From UBA7488 sp964414185 (GTDB lineage: Bacteria; Pseudomonadota; Alphaproteobacteria; CAAHEQ01; UBA3637): a DNA stretch of 16,300 bases. The stretch covers positions 1 through 16,300 of the forward strand of contig CAYPVK010000016.1 in NCBI GenBank assembly GCA_964414185.1. The letters run 5' to 3'. The position numbers were made by a program, and so were the translations under genes. Every line of letters begins with the position of its first letter. Position 1 is the stretch's first letter. The notes below the pieces were generated by a model. That model did no database searches, was not told the origin of the DNA, and was given only the letters and a program-made list of their open reading frames with translations. This document shows, one piece after another, positions 8,499 to 15,089 of the stretch.

Positions 8499-8536
8499 AA
8501 AAAGCCAAAGAGATAAAAACATGAAACGGAATGCAA

Positions 8537-9760
8537 ATGAAAAAGAATTTTTTAAAAACTTTGGGTATACTGATGATAGGCATTTTCTTATCAAACGCCT
8601 ATATATTAAAAACGGGAGCAAGCACGATGAACGAAACCGATATATTAACGCCGCGCCAACAAAACATTGCACATATTGCCGCTTTAACAGCCGCGGGCGA
8701 TATGCCAAAATTAAACAAAGCTTTAAATAAAGGATTGGATGCGGGGTTGGGTGTCAACGAAATTAAGGAAGTTTTGGTGCAAATGTACGCCTACGCCGGT
8801 TTTCCGCGCTCTTTAAACGGTTTAGGGGCTTTTATGCAGGTTTTAAAAGAACGCCAAGCGCATGGCATCACCGATAAAACGGGCGAAGCGGGCAAAGAAT
8901 TGCCGCAAGGGACGGACAAATTCGCCTACGGCAACCAAGTGCAAATCGATTTGACGGGACGGCCGGTTACGGGCGGTATCATGGATTTTGCCCCGGCCAT
9001 CGATTCGTTTTTAAAGGAACATTTGTTTGCCGATATTTTCGGGCGCGGCGTATTAAGTTATCAAGACCGCGAAGTGGCAACCATCGCCGCTTTGGCCGCG
9101 ATGACGGGCGTGCAAAGCCAACTGGGCTCACACATTCAAATCGGCATGAACACAGGGTTAAGCGATACCCAAATTGCACAGATTATCGCTTTTGTCAAAG
9201 AGGATGTCGGCAGGTCCCGAGCGGTAGCGGCAACCAAAGTTTTAAATGAAATCAAAAAGGGTAAACAAATGAAAAAAGTTTTGGCACTTATTTTAACGGG
9301 ATGTTTTTTATTTGGTTTTCAAGGAAAGGCACAAGACATGGACACAGACACGGCAACATATAAAAAAAGCGAAATTGACACGGTTTTTGAACAAGGCGAA
9401 AAAAATCCGTACGGAAAATATTTTACGGGGCAAACTTATTTGACAATGCTCAGTGCGAATGACCCCGTATTTAACGCACCCATCGGCAACGTCACGTTCG
9501 AGGCGGGCGCGCGGACAAATTGGCACAAACATTCGGGCGGGCAAATTTTGCTTGTCACGGGCGGCACGGGCCGTTATCAGGAACGCGGCGGCGATATCCG
9601 CATTTTGAACAAAGGCGATGTCGTGCGCATTGCCCCCGACGTGGAACATTGGCACGGCGCGGCGCCAGACAGTTGGTTTACGCACATATCGGTTGAAACG
9701 AATGTACCGAACAATACCGTGACGTGGTTGGAACCGGTCACAAACGACCAATATAAATAA
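8537..9760 (+). CDS. Exported double CMD-domain protein fused to a cupin, with internal signal peptide
   Basis: Residue numbers count from the ATG at 8531; the start at 8537 (Met3) fits the weak CGGA site better. Residues 3-23 form a Sec signal peptide, likely cut after SNA. Two carboxymuconolactone-decarboxylase-like (AhpD-fold) domains follow at about 38-110 and 165-243; neither has the CxxC of peroxidase-type AhpD. The cupin spans about 285-400, with metal ligands H332, H334, Q338 and H373 in the H-x-H-x(3)-Q pattern of manganese cupins such as bacterial hydroxynitrile lyases. A second signal-peptide-like stretch lies between CMD and cupin at 247-268, behind its own AAGGG site. Such CMD/cupin pairs occur as fusions or neighbours in other bacteria; substrate unknown. 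First gene of the flavodoxin operon. Confidence 0.85.
   Translation: MKKNFLKTLGILMIGIFLSNAYILKTGASTMNETDILTPRQQNIAHIAALTAAGDMPKLNKALNKGLDAGLGVNEIKEVLVQMYAYAGFPRSLNGLGAFMQVLKERQAHGITDKTGEAGKELPQGTDKFAYGNQVQIDLTGRPVTGGIMDFAPAIDSFLKEHLFADIFGRGVLSYQDREVATIAALAAMTGVQSQLGSHIQIGMNTGLSDTQIAQIIAFVKEDVGRSRAVAATKVLNEIKKGKQMKKVLALILTGCFLFGFQGKAQDMDTDTATYKKSEIDTVFEQGEKNPYGKYFTGQTYLTMLSANDPVFNAPIGNVTFEAGARTNWHKHSGGQILLVTGGTGRYQERGGDIRILNKGDVVRIAPDVEHWHGAAPDSWFTHISVETNVPNNTVTWLEPVTNDQYK
9257..9271 (+). promoter_or_regulatory. Internal ribosome site and in-frame start for a separate cupin
   Basis: AAGGG (9257-9261) precedes an in-frame ATG at 9269 by 7 bases. From there a basic MKK, a hydrophobic core and a GKA cleavage site follow. 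Independent translation would yield a 163-residue exported cupin (9269-9760). LTGC at residues 9-12 of that product also resembles a lipobox, though its hydrophobic core is short. Confidence 0.5.
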
Positions 9761-9834
9761 TCAACGCGACGCGGCAAACAGGTGGGCAAAGCGCATAATA
9801 AAGCCGCGAAAAAACGAATAAAGAGGAGGAAATT

Positions 9835-10428
9835 ATGAAAAAAAGCATTTTAAAAACAGCCGCCGCGGTGGTGTTGACGCTCGGCATTCAAACGGGCACC
9901 GCGCAAGCCGTGGCCCAAAACGCGAACCAATCTGTTTTGGAAAATTTTAACGGTAAAAAAGTGTTGGTCGTTTATTATTCACATTCCGGCAACACACGCA
10001 CGATTGCAAACAAAATCCGCGATTTGACGGGAGCCGACGTGTTTGAAATCGAACCGGTTACGCCCTACCCGTCCGATTACCATGCCACAACCGAACAAGC
10101 CCAAAAAGAAATCCGCACCGGTTTCCAACCGCCGATTAAACAAGGGCCCGACAACTTGTCCGATTATGACGTCGTGTTTGTCGGGTCGCCGTGCTGGTGG
10201 TCAACGATTGCACCGCCGGTTGCGACTTTTTTAAGCACGCATGATTTAAGCGGCAAAACCGTCATTCCTTTTTCAACCCATGGCGGCAGCGGGTTGGCGC
10301 AAAACGCTTCGGATACGGCAAAATTAACGCCGTATTCCAAAGTTTTGGACGGCAAAGCGTTTTGGGGCAGCCGTGCGGCAGAGGCCGAAAGCGACATTGA
10401 AAATTGGTTGAAAAATTTAAAAATTTAA
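9835..10428 (+). CDS. Exported flavodoxin (Sec signal peptide)
   Basis: 197 residues. Residues 1-25 are a Sec signal peptide (basic MKKS, hydrophobic AAAVVLTLG, AQA cleavage region) without a twin arginine. The mature part is a flavodoxin-like domain: beta strand KVLVVYYS, FMN-phosphate loop SHSGNT (49-54), GSPCWW (117-122), where an aromatic stacks on the flavin, and FSTHGGSG (146-153). Family members carry electrons or reduce quinone-like substrates in the cytosol; a Sec-exported form needs FMN outside the cytosol. AGGAGG lies 5 bases before the ATG, the strongest ribosome site in the operon. It follows the CMD/cupin gene by 74 bases with no terminator between. Confidence 0.88.
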   Translation: MKKSILKTAAAVVLTLGIQTGTAQAVAQNANQSVLENFNGKKVLVVYYSHSGNTRTIANKIRDLTGADVFEIEPVTPYPSDYHATTEQAQKEIRTGFQPPIKQGPDNLSDYDVVFVGSPCWWSTIAPPVATFLSTHDLSGKTVIPFSTHGGSGLAQNASDTAKLTPYSKVLDGKAFWGSRAAEAESDIENWLKNLKI

Positions 10429-10469
10429 GTTAAAAATTAACTTGAAAATTGAACAAAAATGACGGGCAC

Positions 10470-10503
10470 GAACGGGCAATTTTCTTTAAGAACGCCCGTT
10501 CTT
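10470..10503 (+). promoter_or_regulatory. Alternative hairpins upstream of the Fe-S flavoprotein gene
   Basis: An 8-bp stem can form between 10470-10477 and 10494-10501. A competing 6-bp hairpin (10488-10493 with 10498-10503) uses the same right-hand bases. ACGGGCA occurs twice, 10 bases apart (10462 and 10472), giving a second possible left arm. No T run follows, so this may affect RNA stability or translation rather than termination. Confidence 0.3.
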
Positions 10504-10539
10504 GTCCGCCGCGAAAAGACTCAGGACAAAGGAGATACA

Positions 10540-11076
10540 ATGAAAAAAGTTTTGGTTTTATCGGCCAGCCCGCGAAAAGGCGGCAATTCCGATATATTGT
10601 GCAACGAATTTATCAAAGGCGCGCTTGAAGCCGGGCATGCGGTGGAAAAAATATTTTTGCGCTCACACAAAATCGGCTATTGCATGGGGTGCGGCGCGTG
10701 TGCCGAAACGGGCGTTTGCGTATTAAAAGACGATATGGCCGGCATCTTGCAAAAAATGATTGATGCCGACGTCATTGTCATGGCAACGCCCGTTTATTTT
10801 TACACGATGAACGGGCAACTTAAAACGCTTATCGACCGAACGGTTGCACGGTATGAAGAAATTAAAAACAAAGAATTTTATTACATTATTTCGGCGGCCG
10901 ACACATCGATTGAGAATATGCAAAAAACAATCGAAGGCTTGCGCGGGTTTGCCGTCGATTGTTTGGACGGCACGGTTGAAAAAGGTATTATTTACGGCGT
11001 CGGCGCTTGGAAAATCGGCGACATAAAAAAATTGCCCGTGTGCCGCCAAGCTTGCGAAACGGGCAAGGCGGTTTGA
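10540..11076 (+). CDS. Flavodoxin-fold NAD(P)H oxidoreductase, probable iron-sulfur flavoprotein
   Basis: 178 residues, cytosolic. It begins with strand KVLVLSASPRKGGNS (3-17), the FMN-phosphate loop of the NADPH-dependent FMN reductase/iron-sulfur flavoprotein family. A compact cysteine cluster C48-x2-C51-x2-C54-x5-C60 matches the 4Fe-4S motif known from methanogen iron-sulfur flavoproteins. ATPVYFYTMNGQLKTLIDR (82-100) is the typical flavin-contact and dimer region. The frame opens 81 bases earlier, but the ATG at 10540 is chosen because AAAGGAG lies 5 bases before it and family homology begins there. It may deliver electrons from NAD(P)H or ferredoxin to partners encoded in the operon. A purely FMN reductase without cluster is the alternative. 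Confidence 0.87.
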   Translation: MKKVLVLSASPRKGGNSDILCNEFIKGALEAGHAVEKIFLRSHKIGYCMGCGACAETGVCVLKDDMAGILQKMIDADVIVMATPVYFYTMNGQLKTLIDRTVARYEEIKNKEFYYIISAADTSIENMQKTIEGLRGFAVDCLDGTVEKGIIYGVGAWKIGDIKKLPVCRQACETGKAV

Positions 11077-11212
11077 CGGATATCAACTTTCATTCATAAA
11101 CAAAAATCAATGCCGCTTCGGAAAAATTGTGCCAAGGTGGCTTTATTCTTTCTTAAAAAACACCTATACTTTTTTAAAAGGGTGCTTATTTATAAATTTT
11201 TAGGAGACAAAC

Positions 11213-11833
11213 ATGCTGAAAATCATTTTATACATCATCATCTTGGCCGTTCTTATCGGCGGTTCAATCGGCTTGTGGCATTTATATGACGTCAATAAAC
11301 GCAATCAAAAAGAAATGGCATCCTATATGGGTGCACCCGTTGCCTATCAAAATGATTTGGGACGCGTGTTGGTCGTTTATTATTCGCTTAGCGGGCACAC
11401 CAAAGACATCGCCGAAAAAATTGCTGCCTTTACAAACGGGGATTTATATGAAATACAAACCGCGGAAAAATTTCCGGCGGCACCAATGTTGTATTTTGCC
11501 GTCAAAAAACAACTCAAATCCCGCGATTATCCCGCCGTATCGCCCATCATACCCGATTTTAACGCATACGATACGATTTTTGTGGGCTCGCCGATTTGGT
11601 GGTACACGGCCGCGACACCCGTTTTATCGTTTTTGGAACAAGCGGATTTTATGGGTAAAAACGTCGTGCCGTTTTCCACGCAAGGCAGCAACGTCGGCAC
11701 GTATTTCGAAGACTTTAAAAAGGCTGCTCGGAACGCTCAAATTTTAAAGGGGCAATCGTTTAACAATCTGCCCGCAAAATACAATGAAGCGGTGGACAAT
11801 AAAATCAAAATTTGGTTAAATGGGTTAAAGTAA
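11213..11833 (+). CDS. Membrane-anchored flavodoxin
   Basis: 206 residues. Residues 3-22 form a single hydrophobic helix (IILYIIILAVLIGG) with no clear cleavage site, so the protein is probably tethered to the inner membrane. A linker leads to a flavodoxin domain from about 50: RVLVVYYS, phosphate loop SLSGHT (58-63), GSPIWW (125-130) and FSTQGS (154-159). It clearly resembles the exported flavodoxin at 9835-10428, suggesting paralogy. Net positive charge follows the helix (NKRNQK), so by the positive-inside rule the domain could face the cytosol; orientation is open. AGGAG precedes the ATG by 6 bases. The gap of 136 bases from the previous gene has no strong terminator. Confidence 0.85.
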   Translation: MLKIILYIIILAVLIGGSIGLWHLYDVNKRNQKEMASYMGAPVAYQNDLGRVLVVYYSLSGHTKDIAEKIAAFTNGDLYEIQTAEKFPAAPMLYFAVKKQLKSRDYPAVSPIIPDFNAYDTIFVGSPIWWYTAATPVLSFLEQADFMGKNVVPFSTQGSNVGTYFEDFKKAARNAQILKGQSFNNLPAKYNEAVDNKIKIWLNGLK

Positions 11834-12076
11834 GCTTTTTGCTAAACAAGCCGCTTTTTTGCCGCAAAGCCTTAAAAATGCTTTGAAGTAAAAAGGCGAC
11901 AGGATGCGCCGTATCCGCGGCAATTAAGGAAGACTTGGAAAATGATAAGCCTTTTTTAAATTCCCGAAAACGTTTTTTTAAAACGGCGACAAAGCAAAAC
12001 CCGCCGAAAAAATTTTATCCCCGACAGGCCGCCGATACGGCGCTTATTGATTAAAACTTTCCCGATTTTCCGCCCG
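11834..12076. other. Gene-free stretch after the flavodoxin operon
   Basis: Composition is still that of the chromosome. No credible reading frame was found on either strand. It holds a 15-of-16 inverted repeat (11906-11921 with 12028-12043) and a short CGCCG-ATA-CGGCG hairpin (12030-12042). No clear terminator for the flavodoxin gene was identified. Confidence 0.45.
11906..12043. repeat. Separated 16-bp imperfect inverted repeat
   Basis: 11906-11921 and the reverse complement of 12028-12043 agree at 15 of 16 positions, enclosing 106 bases. CGACAGG also occurs as a direct repeat near each arm (11897 and 12022). It could be a relic of a small mobile element or an RNA fold; chance is not excluded. 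Confidence 0.35.
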
Positions 12077-12334
12077 ATGCCGATCCATAAATGCGGTGAA
12101 ATCGGAGTTTGGATTGATCAACCCTATCATTGGAAACATATTGCATCTGATTCTATACAAGTGTCAGAAGAATATTTATTTTCCAGTGATATTCATCGTA
12201 CAGAGGCATATTGTGAATAAGACAATGAAGCATCTGTCTTACTTAAAAAAATTAGATATAAAGAAAATACGCTTCTTAAAGACTATCGTTATTCTATTTA
12301 TTACAAAAAATTTTGTGATACTTTATATTTATGA
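12077..12334 (+). pseudogene. AT-rich gene remnant with an in-frame stop
   Basis: One plus frame reads as protein from about 12086 (CGEIGVWIDQPYHWKHIASD) to a TAA at 12218. It then continues in the same frame for 37 plausible residues (DNEASVLLKKIRYKEN) to a TGA at 12332. The amino-acid mix is more protein-like than the other frames. No ribosome site precedes the ATG at 12077, and the upstream sequence is GC-rich and non-coding in style, so the 5' part may have been lost at the island edge. No family was recognised. An overlapping 87-residue frame from 12096 looks like an out-of-frame shadow. Confidence 0.4.
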
Positions 12335-12391
12335 AAAAACTCTTTACTATCTCCTTTAAATATGTTAATCTTTTTTTGAAGAGATAATAAG

Positions 12392-12547
12392 ATGTCTCAA
12401 TGGGTACCTGACTGTTATCAAGTTAAGCGAGTTCAAAATTTTAGCTCAAAGGTGTCAGTTACCTCCAAAAACAAACGGAATGGATTTTTTATCATTAAGC
12501 AGGCTTTATTGCCTGTTTTTTTATTATATGGAGGAAAAAATGCATAG
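12392..12547 (+). CDS. Possible 51-residue leader ORF overlapping the next start
   Basis: An ATG at 12392, 8 bases after a weak GAAGAG, opens 51 codons (MSQWVPDCYQVKRV at the start) ending in a TAG at 12545. The frame runs through the terminator hairpin at 12497-12522 and overlaps the start codon of the MORN-like gene. It could act as a leader peptide coupling translation to readthrough. It could equally be a gene remnant or chance. Confidence 0.25.
   Translation: MSQWVPDCYQVKRVQNFSSKVSVTSKNKRNGFFIIKQALLPVFLLYGGKNA
12497..12522 (+). terminator. Terminator placed just before the MORN-like gene
   Basis: An 8-bp stem with one G-T pair (12497-12504 with 12511-12518) has a 6-base loop and merges into a run of seven T. 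It lies only 8 bases before the ribosome site GGAGG of the next gene. It either ends an upstream transcript or works as an attenuator. Confidence 0.6.
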
Positions 12548-13499
12548 CGATTCAAAAAATAATACCCCTAACTTCCCTTTCAACTCAAAAATTCTTTTAG
12601 AAAGTGGTTTAGGCATAACATTTCACTCTTTTGATAACAGCACCCAAATTCAATCTGAAAAATCAATTTTGCCAAATGGCACATATGAAAAACTGTTTAA
12701 AGATGGCGTTTTAATTGAAAGTATTTCAATTATCAAAGAAAAAGACGGTGGTTGGGTTGAAACAAGATTTAATCCAAAAGGAGAACGTACAGCGATGGGG
12801 CACTATCAAAAAGATGGTGTTCCGACAAAAATGATCAGATTCGAAAACGATAAACCGACTGAAACAACGACATTTATGCGAGTTGATGACAATATCTTAA
12901 CTTCAAAAACCATGAATTCAAAAGGGGAAATAATCAGGAGTATTGAATATGATGAAAATTATCAAGAAAAACACTCTGTTTATATTGAAAACAACGAAAT
13001 CTATCAAACAAAAGAAACAAGAATGCATCCAGAGGGTTTTAAAGTTATAAAATATAATTTTCTCAAAACCAACCAAAGTTTGCTTGAAACATTTAATCCA
13101 GAAGGTGAATGTATCGCAGAATATCATTTTAAAAACAATGAAATGATCAAATCATTGGATGTTGAAATTGATAAAAAGACCGGACTTCGATATGTAAGTG
13201 TTTGGGACAAAGAAAACGAAAATTTAGTTATTAAAAATGTTTACAGAGAACACACCTGTCTTGCCAAATATATCTATAAAAACAAACAATATGTCGGCTT
13301 TATCGAATGTATTTATGATTCAACTCCAAATCATTATGAAGTACTTTTTACACCAAATGGTCAAAAAATTTCATGTTCTACCTATAATCACAAAAACGAA
13401 TTGATAGAATACGGGGTCTATAAAAATGGTGCATATCGCATTACCAATCAAAAACCTCCGAGAAATGATGATCCAAATCCACATGCACGTGGTTATTAA
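12540..13499 (+). CDS. MORN/YwqK-like repeat protein of the AT-rich island
   Basis: 319 residues. The start at 12540 is chosen over an in-frame ATG 60 bases upstream because GGAGG lies 5 bases before it and the terminator lies upstream. A short motif of the form [FM]-x-[PS]-x-G-[EFQ] recurs near residues 77, 125, 162, 185 and 270, each followed by beta-strand-like YxKDGxxxxxxxFEN segments. This resembles MORN_2/YwqK-type repeats, which fold as beta hairpins and occur in proteins linked to polymorphic toxins, but the match is loose. No signal peptide, membrane helix or catalytic motif was seen. The C-terminus is Pro/Asp/Asn-rich. Only 21 bases separate it from the ankyrin gene, so the two form an operon. 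Base content is far more AT-rich than regions 1-12000. Confidence 0.65.
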   Translation: MHSDSKNNTPNFPFNSKILLESGLGITFHSFDNSTQIQSEKSILPNGTYEKLFKDGVLIESISIIKEKDGGWVETRFNPKGERTAMGHYQKDGVPTKMIRFENDKPTETTTFMRVDDNILTSKTMNSKGEIIRSIEYDENYQEKHSVYIENNEIYQTKETRMHPEGFKVIKYNFLKTNQSLLETFNPEGECIAEYHFKNNEMIKSLDVEIDKKTGLRYVSVWDKENENLVIKNVYREHTCLAKYIYKNKQYVGFIECIYDSTPNHYEVLFTPNGQKISCSTYNHKNELIEYGVYKNGAYRITNQKPPRNDDPNPHARGY

Positions 13500-13520
13500 T
13501 TCAATCGAAAGGAAAGTAAC

Positions 13521-14642
13521 ATGTATCCGTCAAAAGCCTATGATGAAATAAAAAAGCAAATGCAAAAATTGTACGATGACCATCAGGATTTGTCCGAAGC
13601 TATTAATCTTTTTGATAACGGATATGAGCCTGATACCACACATCCGGTTCAAGAAGATATTAACTTTTCCCTGGGATTGAGTGCGTTATTTGCCGGCAGG
13701 AAAATAAAGAAAGCAAAGAAAAAAACATTTGAAGATCTGCGTAATTGCATCCGCGATAATGATATGATCATGTTTTATCGAGCAATCAAGTTTGGAGAAA
13801 AAGATTTAACTGAACGGGATGAATATAATTATTCGTTATTGGATTGGTCTATTTACTATAACAATCCGATTGCGGTTGAGATTTTATTACAAAAAGGTGT
13901 TGATCCTAATGATTTTCATCCATCTGTCGGTCGGCCTCTTTTAAATGCACTTACCAATGATAAAACTTACTATGGCAAACATGCTTGTGCTCATCTGTTA
14001 ATGGAGAGAAGTCTTAATTTTTATAAAACAAATGAAAACGGTGAAAATGCTGTTATGAAAATCATTAAACTCAAACTTCGCGATTTATATGAAAAATTGT
14101 CGCCTTATGATTTTGAAAATGCCCCACTGACAGAAAATGGCGAAACAATGCTCCATTACGCTGCAAGATACGGAGAAAACGAAATCATTGAAAAAGCTTT
14201 CAATTCCAAGATAAATTTAAAAAACAAAACAGCGAAACAAGAAACGCTTCTTCATATTTTAGCTGCCAGAGACAATAAAGAAGAATTTATCAATAAAGTA
14301 ATTAATGAAGGGGTTGACGTTAATGCGACTGATGTTCTTGGCAACACTGCTTTACACTATGCTGGTGAAAATGCACAAGATACAAATACAGAGATTTTAT
14401 TAAAAAATGGCGCTAACCCCTTGGCAATTAATTTTAACCAAGAAAGCCCTATTGATAAACTAAACAGAACTACATCCAGCAACTATAAAGCAATTTCAAA
14501 AACAGCCACGCTTTTATCAAAGGCGCTAAATAATGCCTATCAACAAATATTAGAGAAAAAAATACCGCATTCTCAAATAATTGCGACACAAAAACCTTTA
14601 TTTGATTTGAAAGGGCAATCAAACCAACATACACTTGAATAA
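13521..14642 (+). CDS. Ankyrin-repeat protein of the AT-rich island
   Basis: 373 residues. Residues 1-70 are helical and charged (KKAKKKTFEDLR near 63-74) with no recognised domain. Ankyrin repeats cover about 70-305, some degenerate: YSLLDWSIYYNN...EILLQKGVDPN (104-130), GETMLHYAARYGEN (207-220), ETLLHILAARDN (241-252) and NTALHYAGEN...EILLKNGANP (275-300). The C-terminal 60 residues are polar and non-repetitive. There is no signal peptide. Ankyrin proteins bind other proteins; the likely partner is unknown, and the co-transcribed MORN-like protein is one candidate. AAAGGA precedes the ATG by 7 bases. AT-rich base use suggests horizontal transfer. Confidence 0.82.
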   Translation: MYPSKAYDEIKKQMQKLYDDHQDLSEAINLFDNGYEPDTTHPVQEDINFSLGLSALFAGRKIKKAKKKTFEDLRNCIRDNDMIMFYRAIKFGEKDLTERDEYNYSLLDWSIYYNNPIAVEILLQKGVDPNDFHPSVGRPLLNALTNDKTYYGKHACAHLLMERSLNFYKTNENGENAVMKIIKLKLRDLYEKLSPYDFENAPLTENGETMLHYAARYGENEIIEKAFNSKINLKNKTAKQETLLHILAARDNKEEFINKVINEGVDVNATDVLGNTALHYAGENAQDTNTEILLKNGANPLAINFNQESPIDKLNRTTSSNYKAISKTATLLSKALNNAYQQILEKKIPHSQIIATQKPLFDLKGQSNQHTLE

Positions 14643-14646
14643 TAGT

Positions 14647-14690
14647 TAAAAGGAGTTGCAGATATTTAAATATATATGCAACTCCTTTTA
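14647..14690 (+). terminator. Stem-loop ending the MORN-like/ankyrin operon
   Basis: A perfect 14-bp stem (14647-14660 with 14677-14690) begins 5 bases after the ankyrin stop codon and has a 16-base AT loop. The arm ends in TTTTA rather than a long T run, so it may terminate transcription or protect the RNA end. Confidence 0.6.
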
Positions 14691-14910
14691 AAAAAGATTT
14701 ATTATTAATCAATTATTTTTAATACTTGTATTTTCATTAATTCATTATAGCTTTTATGATACAAGATATCTGTAAAAAGGCAAAAATAATAATGTTTTCT
14801 CAAAAGCACTTTCTTGTAGGGTAATTTTTTATGATGTAGAAAAAGTGTAACTACAACCGAACTCAATTTTCTGATAAAAAATCAAGATGTTAGACCCAAA
14901 AATCTAACCT

Positions 14911-15045
14911 CTTTCCAGTCCGGCCGGGCTGGCCGGATTGTAAATTGCAGAGCAATTTATCTCTCATAAATTCGGGACCGCCTGACGGCGTCCACTTCGC
15001 TTACGCTCCGTGAACGAACCAACGCATTCGTTGACTCTCATCCTC
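14911..15045. repeat. Chain of palindromes next to tRNA-Gln
   Basis: Successive hairpins occur: 14919-14925 with 14931-14937 (7 bp), 14941-14948 with 14952-14959 (8 bp), 14975-14982 with 14987-14993 (7 bp plus a bulge) and 15013-15018 with 15027-15032 (6 bp). The composition is GC-richer than the AT-rich stretch to the left. Function unknown: a structured RNA, a palindromic repeat element or island-border debris. Confidence 0.5.
14922..14939 (-). repeat. Partial copy of the tRNA-Gln 3' end
   Basis: These 18 bases match 15091-15108, the acceptor and T-arm end of tRNA-Gln, at 16 positions in the same orientation; both differences are C/T. The next tRNA bases (CGAACCAACG, 15109-15118) reappear exactly at 15015-15024. 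The copy therefore looks like a tRNA 3' fragment split by about 75 bases. Confidence 0.45.
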
Positions 15046-15051
15046 TCAGCT

Positions 15052-15087
15052 TAAATATAAAAAAACACCCCTTACGGAGTGTTTTTT
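15052..15087 (-). terminator. Terminator of the tRNA-Arg/tRNA-Gln transcript
   Basis: An 8-bp stem (15061-15068 with 15079-15086), extended past one mismatch, is followed on the minus strand by a run of T. It lies immediately beyond the CCA end of tRNA-Gln. Confidence 0.8.
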
Positions 15088-15089
15088 AT

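Larger units (their letters stand above)
8163..8536. other. Long intergenic region after the pump gene
   Basis: The first 140 bases keep the GC-rich style of the pump gene and stay open in its frame to a TGA at 8301, but no start or family is evident. From about 8350 the sequence becomes AT-rich. No convincing terminator follows the pump gene. A possible minus-strand remnant (8380-8493) and the candidate promoter of the next operon lie at the right end. Confidence 0.5.
14643..15051. other. Gene-free stretch between the island and the tRNA genes
   Basis: No credible gene on either strand. 14647-14690 is a strong stem-loop, 14700-14910 is plain AT-rich sequence with weak inverted repeats (for example 14725-14731 with 14759-14765), and 14911-15045 is a chain of palindromes that includes a tRNA-like fragment. 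Confidence 0.6.

Noticed and set aside
10427..10443. A 7-bp AT palindrome right after the exported flavodoxin stop codon, considered as a terminator
   Set aside because: It is made almost entirely of A-T pairs and has no T run, so it is unlikely to stop transcription.
12096..12359. An 87-residue frame in the AT-rich region
   Set aside because: It is rich in Ile, Leu, Tyr and Lys as expected for random AT-rich DNA, has no ribosome site, and another frame in the same place reads more like protein.
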